NCBI GenBank assembly: GCA_913777615.1
Contig: CAJYTK010000003.1
Coordinates: 29,886-93,885, forward strand
Source: an uncultured Agrobacterium sp.
Lineage (GTDB): Bacteria > Pseudomonadota > Alphaproteobacteria > Rhizobiales > Rhizobiaceae
Direction: 5' to 3'
Length of the DNA: 64,000 nucleotides
Under the pieces are notes generated by a model. It did no database searches, was not told where the DNA came from, and was given only the letters and a program-made list of their open reading frames with translations. Below are positions 55,628 to 64,000 of this stretch, piece after piece (within the stretch, counting starts at the first letter, position 1; each line of letters begins with the position of its first letter). The position numbers and the translations under genes are program-made.

Positions 55628-56695
55628 TCAGTGCCTGCGCGGACGGCGGGCGAAGCCAACCCGGATACGGACCGGTTCCGGCTCTTCGTCCGGATCATCA
55701 TCGAAGCGGCCGAGATTGTAACGACCGTCGTCATCTTCATCCGTAGCCAGGGCCCGCTCTTCTTCGTAAGTGCGGGCCGGACCGTTCGGCGCGATCAGCG
55801 GCCTGCCCAATACGGTCGAGGTAGCGGCCGCGTCCGACACGGCAACCGCCACGACACCGAGAGCCTTACGGGCTTCCGCTTCGAGAAGCTGCTGCACGCG
55901 GCGACCGAAGCGCAGGCGCAGTTCGGCCATGCAGGCCGCAACTCCGTCGATCTCCAGCAGGTCGTCGATCTCCGACAAGGCCCAGATGCCGGTGGCATGG
56001 TCGCTCGGGCGGCTGGCGCCATCAACGATCGCAACTTCGACAGTGTCGACCATCAGGCGCTTCTGGTTTTTGTAGAGCCAGTCCGGCAAAACCATCGCTG
56101 AGGCCATCATTTTCAGCTTCAATTCTTCCAAACGGCTGGTGTCGCCATACGACGCCAGCGACCGCTTCAGGTCGAGGATGTAGGCGGTATGCCGGGCGCG
56201 ATTCACGAGGATAAGGTCGGGCGTATAGCTGCCCTTCGCCGGTGCCTCGCAATCGAGCTTCACACCATCGAGACTCTGCCAGTCGTTTCCGGACACGGCT
56301 TCGAGCGCCGCCTTGACCAGCGGCAACTTCAGCGACTGGGTCAGCACGGTGATGTTTGGATTGGCTTTCGCCAGACGCTCGACCGCCTGCTCCAAGAGCT
56401 TGCCCTCGCGGAAGGACACAGCGCGAACGAGCGAAGCGATATGAATGTAGTGCCCGAGGATGTCGTCTTCGACCGGTTCACCGTCGGCAATCGCCGCGAT
56501 GGCGCGATCGATCAGCAGATCGAGATCGGCCTCGACTTCGGCGAAGCGAACGATATGCGGATGGCGGCGCAGGACCGCTGGCTCGCCGATGCTGTAGGCA
56601 CCGATGCCGAAGGAGCCGTGGGAGAACATCGATGCCGCGGCGACAGTCGAACGAAGAACTTCCCCGGCAGGGGTAGAGAGAGTATGGGTGGTCAT
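55628..56695 (-). CDS. PD-(D/E)xK-like protein of the AAA/M41 operon
   Basis: 355 residues. YTPDLILV (P159-D160) followed after 14 residues by D175-L-K177 in AYILDLKRS is the spacing of a PD-(D/E)xK nuclease core, with predicted strands around both parts. The C-terminal 50 residues are acidic and arginine-rich (ATDEDDDGRYNLG). Function not known; it could cut or bind DNA, or be a degenerate fold. It stands 116 bases upstream of the next gene in the same orientation. Confidence 0.6.
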   Translation of the reverse strand: MTTHTLSTPAGEVLRSTVAAASMFSHGSFGIGAYSIGEPAVLRRHPHIVRFAEVEADLDLLIDRAIAAIADGEPVEDDILGHYIHIASLVRAVSFREGKLLEQAVERLAKANPNITVLTQSLKLPLVKAALEAVSGNDWQSLDGVKLDCEAPAKGSYTPDLILVNRARHTAYILDLKRSLASYGDTSRLEELKLKMMASAMVLPDWLYKNQKRLMVDTVEVAIVDGASRPSDHATGIWALSEIDDLLEIDGVAACMAELRLRFGRRVQQLLEAEARKALGVVAVAVSDAAATSTVLGRPLIAPNGPARTYEEERALATDEDDDGRYNLGRFDDDPDEEPEPVRIRVGFARRPRRH

Positions 56696-57029
56696 AGCCC
56701 GATTCCTTTTTAGCGAAGGCTGAGGGTCAGGCCCTTGTCGATGTTGGTAGCATCGGCTTGGGCCGTTATGCGTCCGGTCTTCCGAACGGCCCCAACCTGG
56801 CAGGACCGGGAGCCGGGCTCAAGGACCCGGAAGCACAAAAAAAGAACAAAGCCGGTACATAGTTAACGGCGGGCTCACGAAGTCCAGGCCGATGAACGCG
56901 CCCCCTGATCGCAACGCTCGACCTCAGCGTTTCCGCTCGCCATCATCAGGCAAAAGGAAAAGGGCCGACATGCGGCCCCTTCGAGTTCGGAGGGAAGGCC
57001 CGAGATTGCGGCCTTCATGCAATTGCCTC
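56696..57029. other. 334-bp gap with a terminator
   Basis: Between the DUF3102-like gene and the PD-(D/E)xK-like gene. It holds the terminator described at 56951-56979 and probably the promoter of the downstream operon; no gene supported. Confidence 0.5.
56951..56979 (-). terminator. Rho-independent terminator of the DUF3102-like gene
   Basis: GGGCCG (56962-56967) and CGGCCC (56973-56978) with a 5-base loop; on the minus strand the stem is followed by TTTTCCTTTTG. Confidence 0.75.
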
Positions 57030-58202
57030 TTACGGCGTAACGGCCGGTACGAGTTCAGCCTCGGCGACGCTGTCATCGGCAAGCGCCGGCACCTTGGCAA
57101 ACTGCTTGCGGTTTCGCGGCGCCTCACGGCTGACCGTCATGAAGCCGCCGGTTGCCTCCGCGAGCGCAGCACCAAACCGGTCGATCGCCTCATCCGGGAC
57201 ATCGGCATCATCAGAGACCTCGTCCAACATTGCCGGCTCGGCATCGTGACGATCGCCGACGCTGACCGCTTCTGCCGGAACCGCCGGTTCGGAAGCTACA
57301 GCAGTTGGTGCAGCAAGCGGCCATTCCGGCTTCCGGCCTTTGGACACCGCCCAGCCGAGCACCGGAAGCACATGCAGCGCAAGCCAGTCACGCATGTCTT
57401 TCGACTTCGGCCAGCCATCGACGCCACCCAATGTGTAGAGCGTGTCGTTGACCTCGGCCCATCCGGTTTTTTTGGGGAATTTCGTTGGCTTGGTGTTGCG
57501 GCCCCAATCGAGTTCCGGCTCAAGGAACAGCGCCAGGCTTTCGAGCTCCTGACGGGCGACCCGGGCAATGTCCTGGATTTCCTTCGCCAGCGCCTCCTTG
57601 ATCACACGGCTTTTGGCCAATGCAGCCTCGATCGCCTGGCAGATTGTCACGACGTGCTGGATGAACGCCTTCAATCCATCGCGGATCTTGGCCGCAATCA
57701 GCACCTTCAAACCGCCAACGCCACCGGTCCAGAACTGATCGTCCTTCTCGGCCTTGTCACCACCCTCCTCGCCATTGGCCAAAATGGCCTTTACGTCGGC
57801 GACCTGAAGGCGCCCGTTCGCCTCGGCAAAGGCAATGGCCGCCGTGATCTGGTCGGTCGTTGCCGAACTCAGATGGAACAACACCGTCGCGCCGACCGAG
57901 AGGTCGACCAGTTCATCACGGTAGGGTGTCAGGTTGCGGTACACCGCAGTATAATTGCGGGCGCTGCGCGGTGCGAGACCGCAGCGCATCTTCACCCAAT
58001 GATCAAACCGGCCATCGGCCAGCAGGTCTGCAGCTTGGGCCAGATGATCGCCGAGCTCGAAAGTCTGCTCGGTGGTGCGGCGGCCGAGGTCGAAGATATG
58101 GGCCGCGCTCGTTTCGAGCTGTTCGCGCATCGAGTGCCCGATACCGTTATCTTCGTAGGAATAGGCGGCAGTCGCGATCGTCTTGGTGGTCTTTGTGCGC
58201 AT
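57030..58202 (-). CDS. DUF3102-like hypothetical protein
   Basis: 390 residues. Residues about 30-110 (FELGDHLAQAADLLADGRFD, then HWVKMRCGLAPRSARNYTAV) match the N-terminal pattern of DUF3102/plasmid-borne proteins: a helix, a W and a helix-turn-helix-like AxRSARNY. A long helical part follows (QELESLALFLEPELDW) and the last 80 residues are acidic. Such proteins occur on plasmids and integrative elements and may bind DNA. No enzyme motif. An AT-rich region lies just upstream of its start. Confidence 0.6.
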   Translation of the reverse strand: MRTKTTKTIATAAYSYEDNGIGHSMREQLETSAAHIFDLGRRTTEQTFELGDHLAQAADLLADGRFDHWVKMRCGLAPRSARNYTAVYRNLTPYRDELVDLSVGATVLFHLSSATTDQITAAIAFAEANGRLQVADVKAILANGEEGGDKAEKDDQFWTGGVGGLKVLIAAKIRDGLKAFIQHVVTICQAIEAALAKSRVIKEALAKEIQDIARVARQELESLALFLEPELDWGRNTKPTKFPKKTGWAEVNDTLYTLGGVDGWPKSKDMRDWLALHVLPVLGWAVSKGRKPEWPLAAPTAVASEPAVPAEAVSVGDRHDAEPAMLDEVSDDADVPDEAIDRFGAALAEATGGFMTVSREAPRNRKQFAKVPALADDSVAEAELVPAVTP

Positions 58203-58651
58203 GGAAGTCTCCGTGTGACGCGGTTACAATGTATCCGACAACAACGCATCGGATGACTATATGATCGCGCCAATACGGATATAATGCAAATTCAAGTAAA
58301 ACATAATTATAGTATATATTCGATTATAACCTTTATTTCTGAGCGATCTAAAGAGAATGTATTTCAACTGAAATCAATAGTTAACTAAATGATATCGAGA
58401 TATACGATATTTATAAAAAATTTCCACTTCGCGTTTGATCGATATTATTTCACGGCAAAATCCAGTATCCGTAGCCGAATAGCCGGCCTCCCACATTTAG
58501 GGCCTTAACGAAGTAGTCTTGTCGTTACGGAAACACGCGGCGAAGTAAACACGGCGCCAGCGTCTCGCCGTCTAAAGGCGACGCTCGATTTCCACCCGGA
58601 GATGGCACATTCCGCGCGAACGGCTGGGATATATGACATGAGACATCGCGG
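58203..58651. other. AT-rich intergenic region
   Basis: About 450 bp between two oppositely directed parts of the island. The segment 58260-58450 is strikingly AT-rich (runs such as ATTATAGTATATATTCGATT), unlike the rest of the window. It should hold the promoter of the minus-strand operon and could be an origin, att or silencing (H-NS/MucR-like) region. No gene seen. Confidence 0.55.
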
Positions 58652-58769
58652 ATGAACCCACCTAGAAGCTTTTTGGTTCGCCGCCGCCTCATAGTCCGGA
58701 ATGGAGATCGTCCTGCAGATGCAAGCGCGACACGAAGCCGCCGGCGATTTCCGTCACCTTGCCCACAGA

Positions 58770-58986
58770 TCGTTTCAATGTGCCCACACGTCGAGACAAG
58801 TTGCGCTCATCTGATTCATGGTTCGATATTTTTGATTCCAAACGCTGCTCATTTGATTCACGACCGCCGTTTGGCCCTCGCCAGCTTATCTCGACCTGTC
58901 TCAACGTGCCCGCAATTGATCTCAAATTGCGCTCATTTGATTCAGAACCCCAAAAAAACGATTCATAAACCGGGATTTCCGATTCC
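58770..58986. repeat. array of 21-bp periodic imperfect repeats
   Basis: A TGATTCA/CGATTCC heptamer occurs at 58812, 58833, 58854, 58938, 58959 and 58980. All are exact multiples of 21 bp apart, and weaker copies (CTGTCTC, TGATCTC) lie at the missing phases. A block (about 58776-58818) is repeated imperfectly 126 bp later (58902-58944), including TTGCGCTCAT. Read on the minus strand from ATG 58988 the array gives 99 residues in heptads (ESNERNL, ESNEQRL, ESDERNL) with leucine every seventh residue. No ribosome site precedes that ATG. Either an operator/iteron array or a coiled-coil coding repeat. Confidence 0.7.
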
Positions 58987-59055
58987 ATGCAAACGGCGTT
59001 GCCGCGGTGACAACGGTCTGGCATCGATAGCCGGAGACCTGACGGGAAAGAGTGC

Positions 59056-59391
59056 ATGCCAGCGAAGTCCGAAGATATCCGAAACCGCAAACAGCGCGAG
59101 CGACAGCAGAAGCTCCGCGATGCCGACAGAAAGGCCAAGCGCCCAGGACGAGACGATGTGGCCCGCGTCGCACTCTACTGGCTCATTAACAGGGCGATCG
59201 AGAAGGAGCTGCACGAAGACCTTGAGAAGTTCAGAGCCAGGATCGTTGCGATGCTTACAGAACAAGGCTTCGACAACCGCCAATCCGAGACCGTTCTCGA
59301 TGACCTCATCTCCAAATACCGAACGGGGGGCTCGCCCTTCCGCCGCAAACCCCACCTGCTCTATCCTGATCGCGCAGACGCCGCTGACTGA
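59056..59391 (+). CDS. small helical hypothetical protein
   Basis: 111 residues, mostly charged helix (KQRERQQKLRDADRKAKRPG, then ALYWLINRAIEKELHEDLEK) with a basic end. It looks like a small DNA-binding or structural protein of mobile elements; no family recognised. GGGAAAG lies upstream of the ATG. Confidence 0.6.
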   Translation: MPAKSEDIRNRKQRERQQKLRDADRKAKRPGRDDVARVALYWLINRAIEKELHEDLEKFRARIVAMLTEQGFDNRQSETVLDDLISKYRTGGSPFRRKPHLLYPDRADAAD

Positions 59392-59851
59392 CCGGTCGCG
59401 TCCAAACTGCAGCCTACGGTTTCGGTCTTTTGCCCATCAACGATGGCGACTGGGACGCCTAACGGCGTTTGCAGACTCTAAGGCTCCTCCCCCCATTACT
59501 CGGTAAAACGCCGTTTGATTCTGAATCGAATGTTTCGAGCATTTTCAAGAGGGAGGCGGATCCGGCACGTGAACCATGACTGGCGAGTAGGCCATGGGTA
59601 TAAGTGCGTTGCGCATCAGCAACAGTTTTCATAACTCTATACTTAACAATGACCTACCGCCGGTTTGGTCGCTGATGGCGTTCCCCCGCAGATCAATGAT
59701 TCCAGCCGTGCCATTTCGGGAATCACGGCATTTTCGGCAAACCGACGTCGAAAGCCATACAAATGGGGCTCTTGAGAAAGGCCGGGCTTTGTGCGCTATT
59801 GGCGCCAACGAGTGTTCAACAGGCCAACCCGCAACGGACAAGGAGGCGCCC
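59392..59851. other. gap of 460 bp
   Basis: No gene supported. Contains the ribosome site AAGGAG of the small gene starting at 59852. Confidence 0.5.
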
Positions 59852-60008
59852 ATGGTTCACGTTTTCCATGTCGACGGCGCCACGATCCAGCCGTCCCGGG
59901 ACATTGAGTGCAACAACGATTCCCGTCTCGGAATCTGCACCGGCCGCATGCGCGAGGAAGTTCTCCGCGTGGATTGCCGTCGAAGACGACGACGATCCAC
60001 GACTATAA
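59852..60008 (+). pseudogene. small hypothetical gene with a one-base insertion
   Basis: From the ATG (AAGGAG six bases upstream) the frame reads MVHVFHVDGATIQPSRDIEC, then RLGICTGRMRE. After GAG at about 59953 a second frame continues KFSAWIAVEDDDDPRL to a TAA at 60006-60008, which lies immediately before the GGAG of the next gene. Removing one G from GAGGAAG joins them into a 51-residue protein. In the uncorrected frame the ending is arginine-rich and runs into the next gene. Family unknown. Confidence 0.5.
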
Positions 60009-60017
60009 GGAGATTCC

Positions 60018-60794
60018 ATGTCAACTATCATCCAGCATCCGTCTGCCATCGTTGCGGTTAAAACGCATCACCTGCATGACGTCGACAACGACACCAAATC
60101 CCGCCTTTATCCTGGACCGGGCGTTATCGCGTCGATCACCAGCGTAAGTGTGTCGAAAGCGAAAGACGCAATCCGTCAGCACCGCCACGGTTCGCGCTGG
60201 CTAGACTTCCCGCGCGCTCCTCCCATCACCGGAACCACCGATGTAGAGATTGGGGGGGCATTGCGCCTTCTTGGATATGTCGGAAGTTGGCGTTATCTCC
60301 CTGAACAACAGACACTCGCGGCATATCTAAACACCCGAACCGGCGTTGAGCGCGATCATCCGTGCGTTGTGAGGCTCAGCACGCATTGCGTTGCCGTGAG
60401 CGGCGGCGTTTTCTGCGACGTCTTCAGCCACGGCATCGTGATCGATATCGGCGATGCAAAGGGGCGTCGCAAAAAGGTCAGCCACGTTCTGGCTTTGACC
60501 AAACGTATTGCACCCACGATCACATCCAGGAAGCTGGTATCGAAGGCGAAGAAGACTGACGCGGACAGCAAACTTGAAGAACTCTTTCGCGAGGCGATCA
60601 AGGCTGAGACAGGAGCAACGCGCGTCAAGATCACTCCTAACGAGATCTTCGTCATCTTGCCCGATCAAAGCAGTTGGTACTGGCTCGGCGCCCACGACCG
60701 TATCCAGTGGGAGATCCTCGAGCCCCAACGCGACGGCCTCCTGCGTGGTAACTCCGCCGCGGCGGCCGCTTACCGTTCCGCTATGAGCCCCTAG
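60018..60794 (+). CDS. hypothetical protein of the integrated element
   Basis: 258 residues, no recognised domain. Seen: WRYLPEQQTLAAYLNTRTGV, a repeated hydrophobic strand region VVRLSTHCVAVSGGVFCDVF, DIGDAKGRRKKVSHVLALTK and a C-terminal QSSWYWLGAHDRIQWE. AAGGAGATTCC lies ahead of the ATG. It directly follows the small frameshifted gene and precedes the recombinases on the same strand. Confidence 0.7.
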   Translation: MSTIIQHPSAIVAVKTHHLHDVDNDTKSRLYPGPGVIASITSVSVSKAKDAIRQHRHGSRWLDFPRAPPITGTTDVEIGGALRLLGYVGSWRYLPEQQTLAAYLNTRTGVERDHPCVVRLSTHCVAVSGGVFCDVFSHGIVIDIGDAKGRRKKVSHVLALTKRIAPTITSRKLVSKAKKTDADSKLEELFREAIKAETGATRVKITPNEIFVILPDQSSWYWLGAHDRIQWEILEPQRDGLLRGNSAAAAAYRSAMSP

Positions 60795-60822
60795 CCCCGT
60801 CGGCGTCGGCGAAGCGTGATCG

Positions 60823-60837
60823 CGGCAATAATTGCCG
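60823..60837. promoter_or_regulatory. palindrome upstream of the first recombinase
   Basis: CGGCAAT-A-ATTGCCG, a perfect 7-base inverted repeat, 160 bp before the recombinase start. It could be an operator or a crossover-type site; no further support. Confidence 0.3.
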
Positions 60838-60998
60838 TTGGCATTTGTCTCCCGCCTCGCACAGTTTCACCGCTCAACGCTGGGTTTCCATCATCACGCC
60901 CGCCGAACCATGACGGTCCGGTAGTGCTGCGGGGGCTCTCAAGTTCCCCGCCGCCGGTTACCTGTCCCCCCAAGGAAAGTTTTCATCCAAGGTTCACA

Positions 60999-61832
60999 AT
61001 GACGAAGAATGTTCTGTTCTATGCACGCAGCTCGACCACCTCTCATCTCGGCGCCTGCTTCGATACGCAGTTGTATTTCGCAAAGGAGTTTATCAAGAAG
61101 AACGGCTGGTCACTGTCGGCAATCTGCCGCGATGAAGACATCGGCGAAGTCGTCTTCACGGCGCAGCCGGGTATCCGCAAACTCCTCGGCTATGTCGAAG
61201 AAGGTGCGATCGATATCATCCTCTGCCACACGCTCGACCGCCTATGTTCAAGGTATGACGTAGCGCTGGGTCTGTTGCGGGAACTTCGTGGAAAGGACAT
61301 TGAAGTCTGGTCAGCCGATCCTGGTGTTGAGATCAAGGCCACTGACCTGAGCGAACATTACGATGGTGAGCGCGACTCGTCCGGATGCATCAACCTGATC
61401 GCACCAATGCCGGACGAACTCTACGAAGCCGAACACCTCGTTCCGCTTCCATATGGCTATCGCTATTCGGGCACATTCAACGCTGACCGTCAGTACATCT
61501 TCGGGTTCACGGCTGTAGATCCAAAAGCAGCCGAAGCCGTTCAGCAGATCTTCCACTTGTATGCCGATGGCATGTCTCCGGCAAAGATTGCTGCACTCCT
61601 CAAAACATTGAGCATCGCCGGTCCGCTCGACAAGCCATGGCGCGACACGACAATCCGTGGTGATCGGGCGCAAAGAACCGGCATCCTCAATGAGGAACTC
61701 TATCTCGGCCGCTTCTGGATACCGGGCCGCGACTGTTTCGACTTTGTGCCAGCGCTTCAGATCGTCACGCAGGACCTTTGGCAACGCGTAAAGCAGCGCC
61801 AGCGACTGGCAGCACGGGGTGTTGCGGAATAG
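60999..61832 (+). CDS. serine recombinase with a disturbed active-site motif
   Basis: 277 residues. Opens MTKNVLFYARSSTT, identical over the first 10 residues to the next recombinase. Nucleophile S12 and R10 are kept, but the catalytic DRLSR motif reads D80-R-L-C-S84-R85, so the last arginine is shifted by one. The DRQ following the nucleophile is also absent. A Recombinase domain follows (FHLYADGMSPAKIAALLKT, ILNEELYLGRFW). It lacks the zinc ribbon and coiled coil of its neighbour. Start at the ATG 60999; about 60 in-frame residues upstream are low in quality. It may be an accessory subunit. Confidence 0.82.
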   Translation: MTKNVLFYARSSTTSHLGACFDTQLYFAKEFIKKNGWSLSAICRDEDIGEVVFTAQPGIRKLLGYVEEGAIDIILCHTLDRLCSRYDVALGLLRELRGKDIEVWSADPGVEIKATDLSEHYDGERDSSGCINLIAPMPDELYEAEHLVPLPYGYRYSGTFNADRQYIFGFTAVDPKAAEAVQQIFHLYADGMSPAKIAALLKTLSIAGPLDKPWRDTTIRGDRAQRTGILNEELYLGRFWIPGRDCFDFVPALQIVTQDLWQRVKQRQRLAARGVAE

Positions 61833-61919
61833 GGCACCAGCACGATCAACCCCCCATCACACTGGCCAGTCCTGCTGGCCAGTGCTCACAAAGAGATTGT
61901 TTCAGATGGAATTTCGCAG

Positions 61920-63803
<1,884 letters not shown>

Positions 63804-63845
63804 TTGACTTTGATCGACTTTGATGTCGAGTAAGTTTTAGAGGTG

Positions 63846-63874
63846 CAAAAGGCCGCTTTGTGTGCGGCCTTTTG
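63846..63874. terminator. strong hairpin between 5S rRNA and tRNA-fMet
   Basis: CAAAAGGCCGC (63846-63856) and GCGGCCTTTTG (63864-63874) form a perfect 11-bp stem with a 7-base loop. U-runs occur on either strand within the stem, so it can act as a bidirectional terminator or processing hairpin. Confidence 0.7.
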
Positions 63875-63929
63875 TATCGGCCTTGGCCGTTATGTTTGTG
63901 ATTTGAGAAGATTTTGTTGCGTTTAGCAG

Positions 63930-64000
63930 ACCTGGCAGCGACCTACTCTCCCGCGTCTTAAGACGGAGTACCATTGGCGCTGGGGCGTTTCACGGCCGTG
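63930..64000 (-). rRNA. 5S ribosomal RNA, 3' part
   Basis: The minus strand has the characteristic 3' portion of 5S rRNA (GGGAGAGTAGGTCGCTGCCAGG preceded by the loop with ACCCGCCGTG-type pairing). It continues beyond the right edge. In rhizobia the order 23S-5S-tRNA-fMet closes the rRNA operon, so an rRNA operon should lie immediately to the right. Confidence 0.93.

Noticed and set aside
58689-58988. The heptad-rich 99-residue minus-strand frame as a definite protein gene
   Set aside because: It lacks a ribosome site, and the same 21-bp lattice makes all frames look repetitive; kept only as a repeat with an open question.

Overview
The window looks like a chromosomal or chromid segment of an alphaproteobacterium of the order Rhizobiales (Rhizobiaceae or Brucellaceae). 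Evidence: a 5S rRNA followed by an initiator tRNA on the same strand at the right edge (the usual end of a rhizobial rRNA operon), many LysR and dipeptide/opine-type ABC genes, an EcfG-like sigma factor with matching GGAAC-N16-xGTT promoters, and a cyo quinol oxidase beside an MHS-type MFS transporter. Overall base composition is GC-rich, apart from an AT-rich gap near 58.3-58.45 kb. No CRISPR array or phage structural gene was seen.

Region 1 (1-16.3 kb) is catabolic. The end of a GntR regulator is followed by a three-subunit membrane sugar/polyol dehydrogenase (cytochrome c, GMC flavoprotein, Tat-exported small subunit). A six-gene minus-strand operon then carries two ABC permeases, a fused double ATPase, a class-A-beta-lactamase-like serine hydrolase, a family 5 solute-binding protein and an M20 amidohydrolase. 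Two adjacent LysR paralogues and an MmgE/PrpD gene lie upstream. The operon reads as uptake and hydrolysis of an amide- or peptide-like compound.

Region 2 (16.6-37 kb) is a mosaic of mobile debris and stress genes. It holds a PIN/HTH toxin-antitoxin pair abutting an IS3-family element with a frameshifted transposase, a Fic-protein remnant, a SigK-like sigma/anti-sigma pair divergent from a DUF4394 gene, and a dense block of general stress genes: DUF4142, DUF6894, isochorismatase-like hydrolase, EcfG-like sigma, Mn catalase, Zn-dehydrogenase, KGG protein, receiver proteins and a REC-Crp fusion. A multi-PAS HWE histidine kinase here is broken by two frameshifts and two nonsense codons. Nine sites with GGAAC, exactly 16 bases, then GGTT, CGTT or TGTT were found by eye; eight sit 25-70 bp before genes.

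Region 3 (37-51.2 kb) begins with an SdhD-like anchor coupled to an MFS transporter, which abuts a cyoBCD operon lacking cyoA and the first part of cyoB. This looks like a deletion junction that beheaded two divergent operons. After a Zn-dehydrogenase comes a seven-gene, mostly translationally coupled carbohydrate cluster: two sugar-nucleotide epimerase genes, one fused to a glycoside-hydrolase-like domain, four glycosyltransferases and a UDP-xylose-synthase-like enzyme. It has an EcfG-type promoter and no visible export or polymerase gene.

Region 4 (51.2-63.8 kb) is an integrated element inserted at the 3' end of the initiator tRNA gene. It has two tandem serine recombinases, one with a disturbed active-site motif. 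The cargo is an FtsH-like AAA ATPase and M41 protease split into two overlapping genes, a PD-(D/E)xK-like protein, a DUF3102-like protein, several unknown proteins, and a striking 21-bp periodic repeat. This cargo is the best candidate for an undescribed system. All assignments come from reading motifs and family resemblance; no database search was run.
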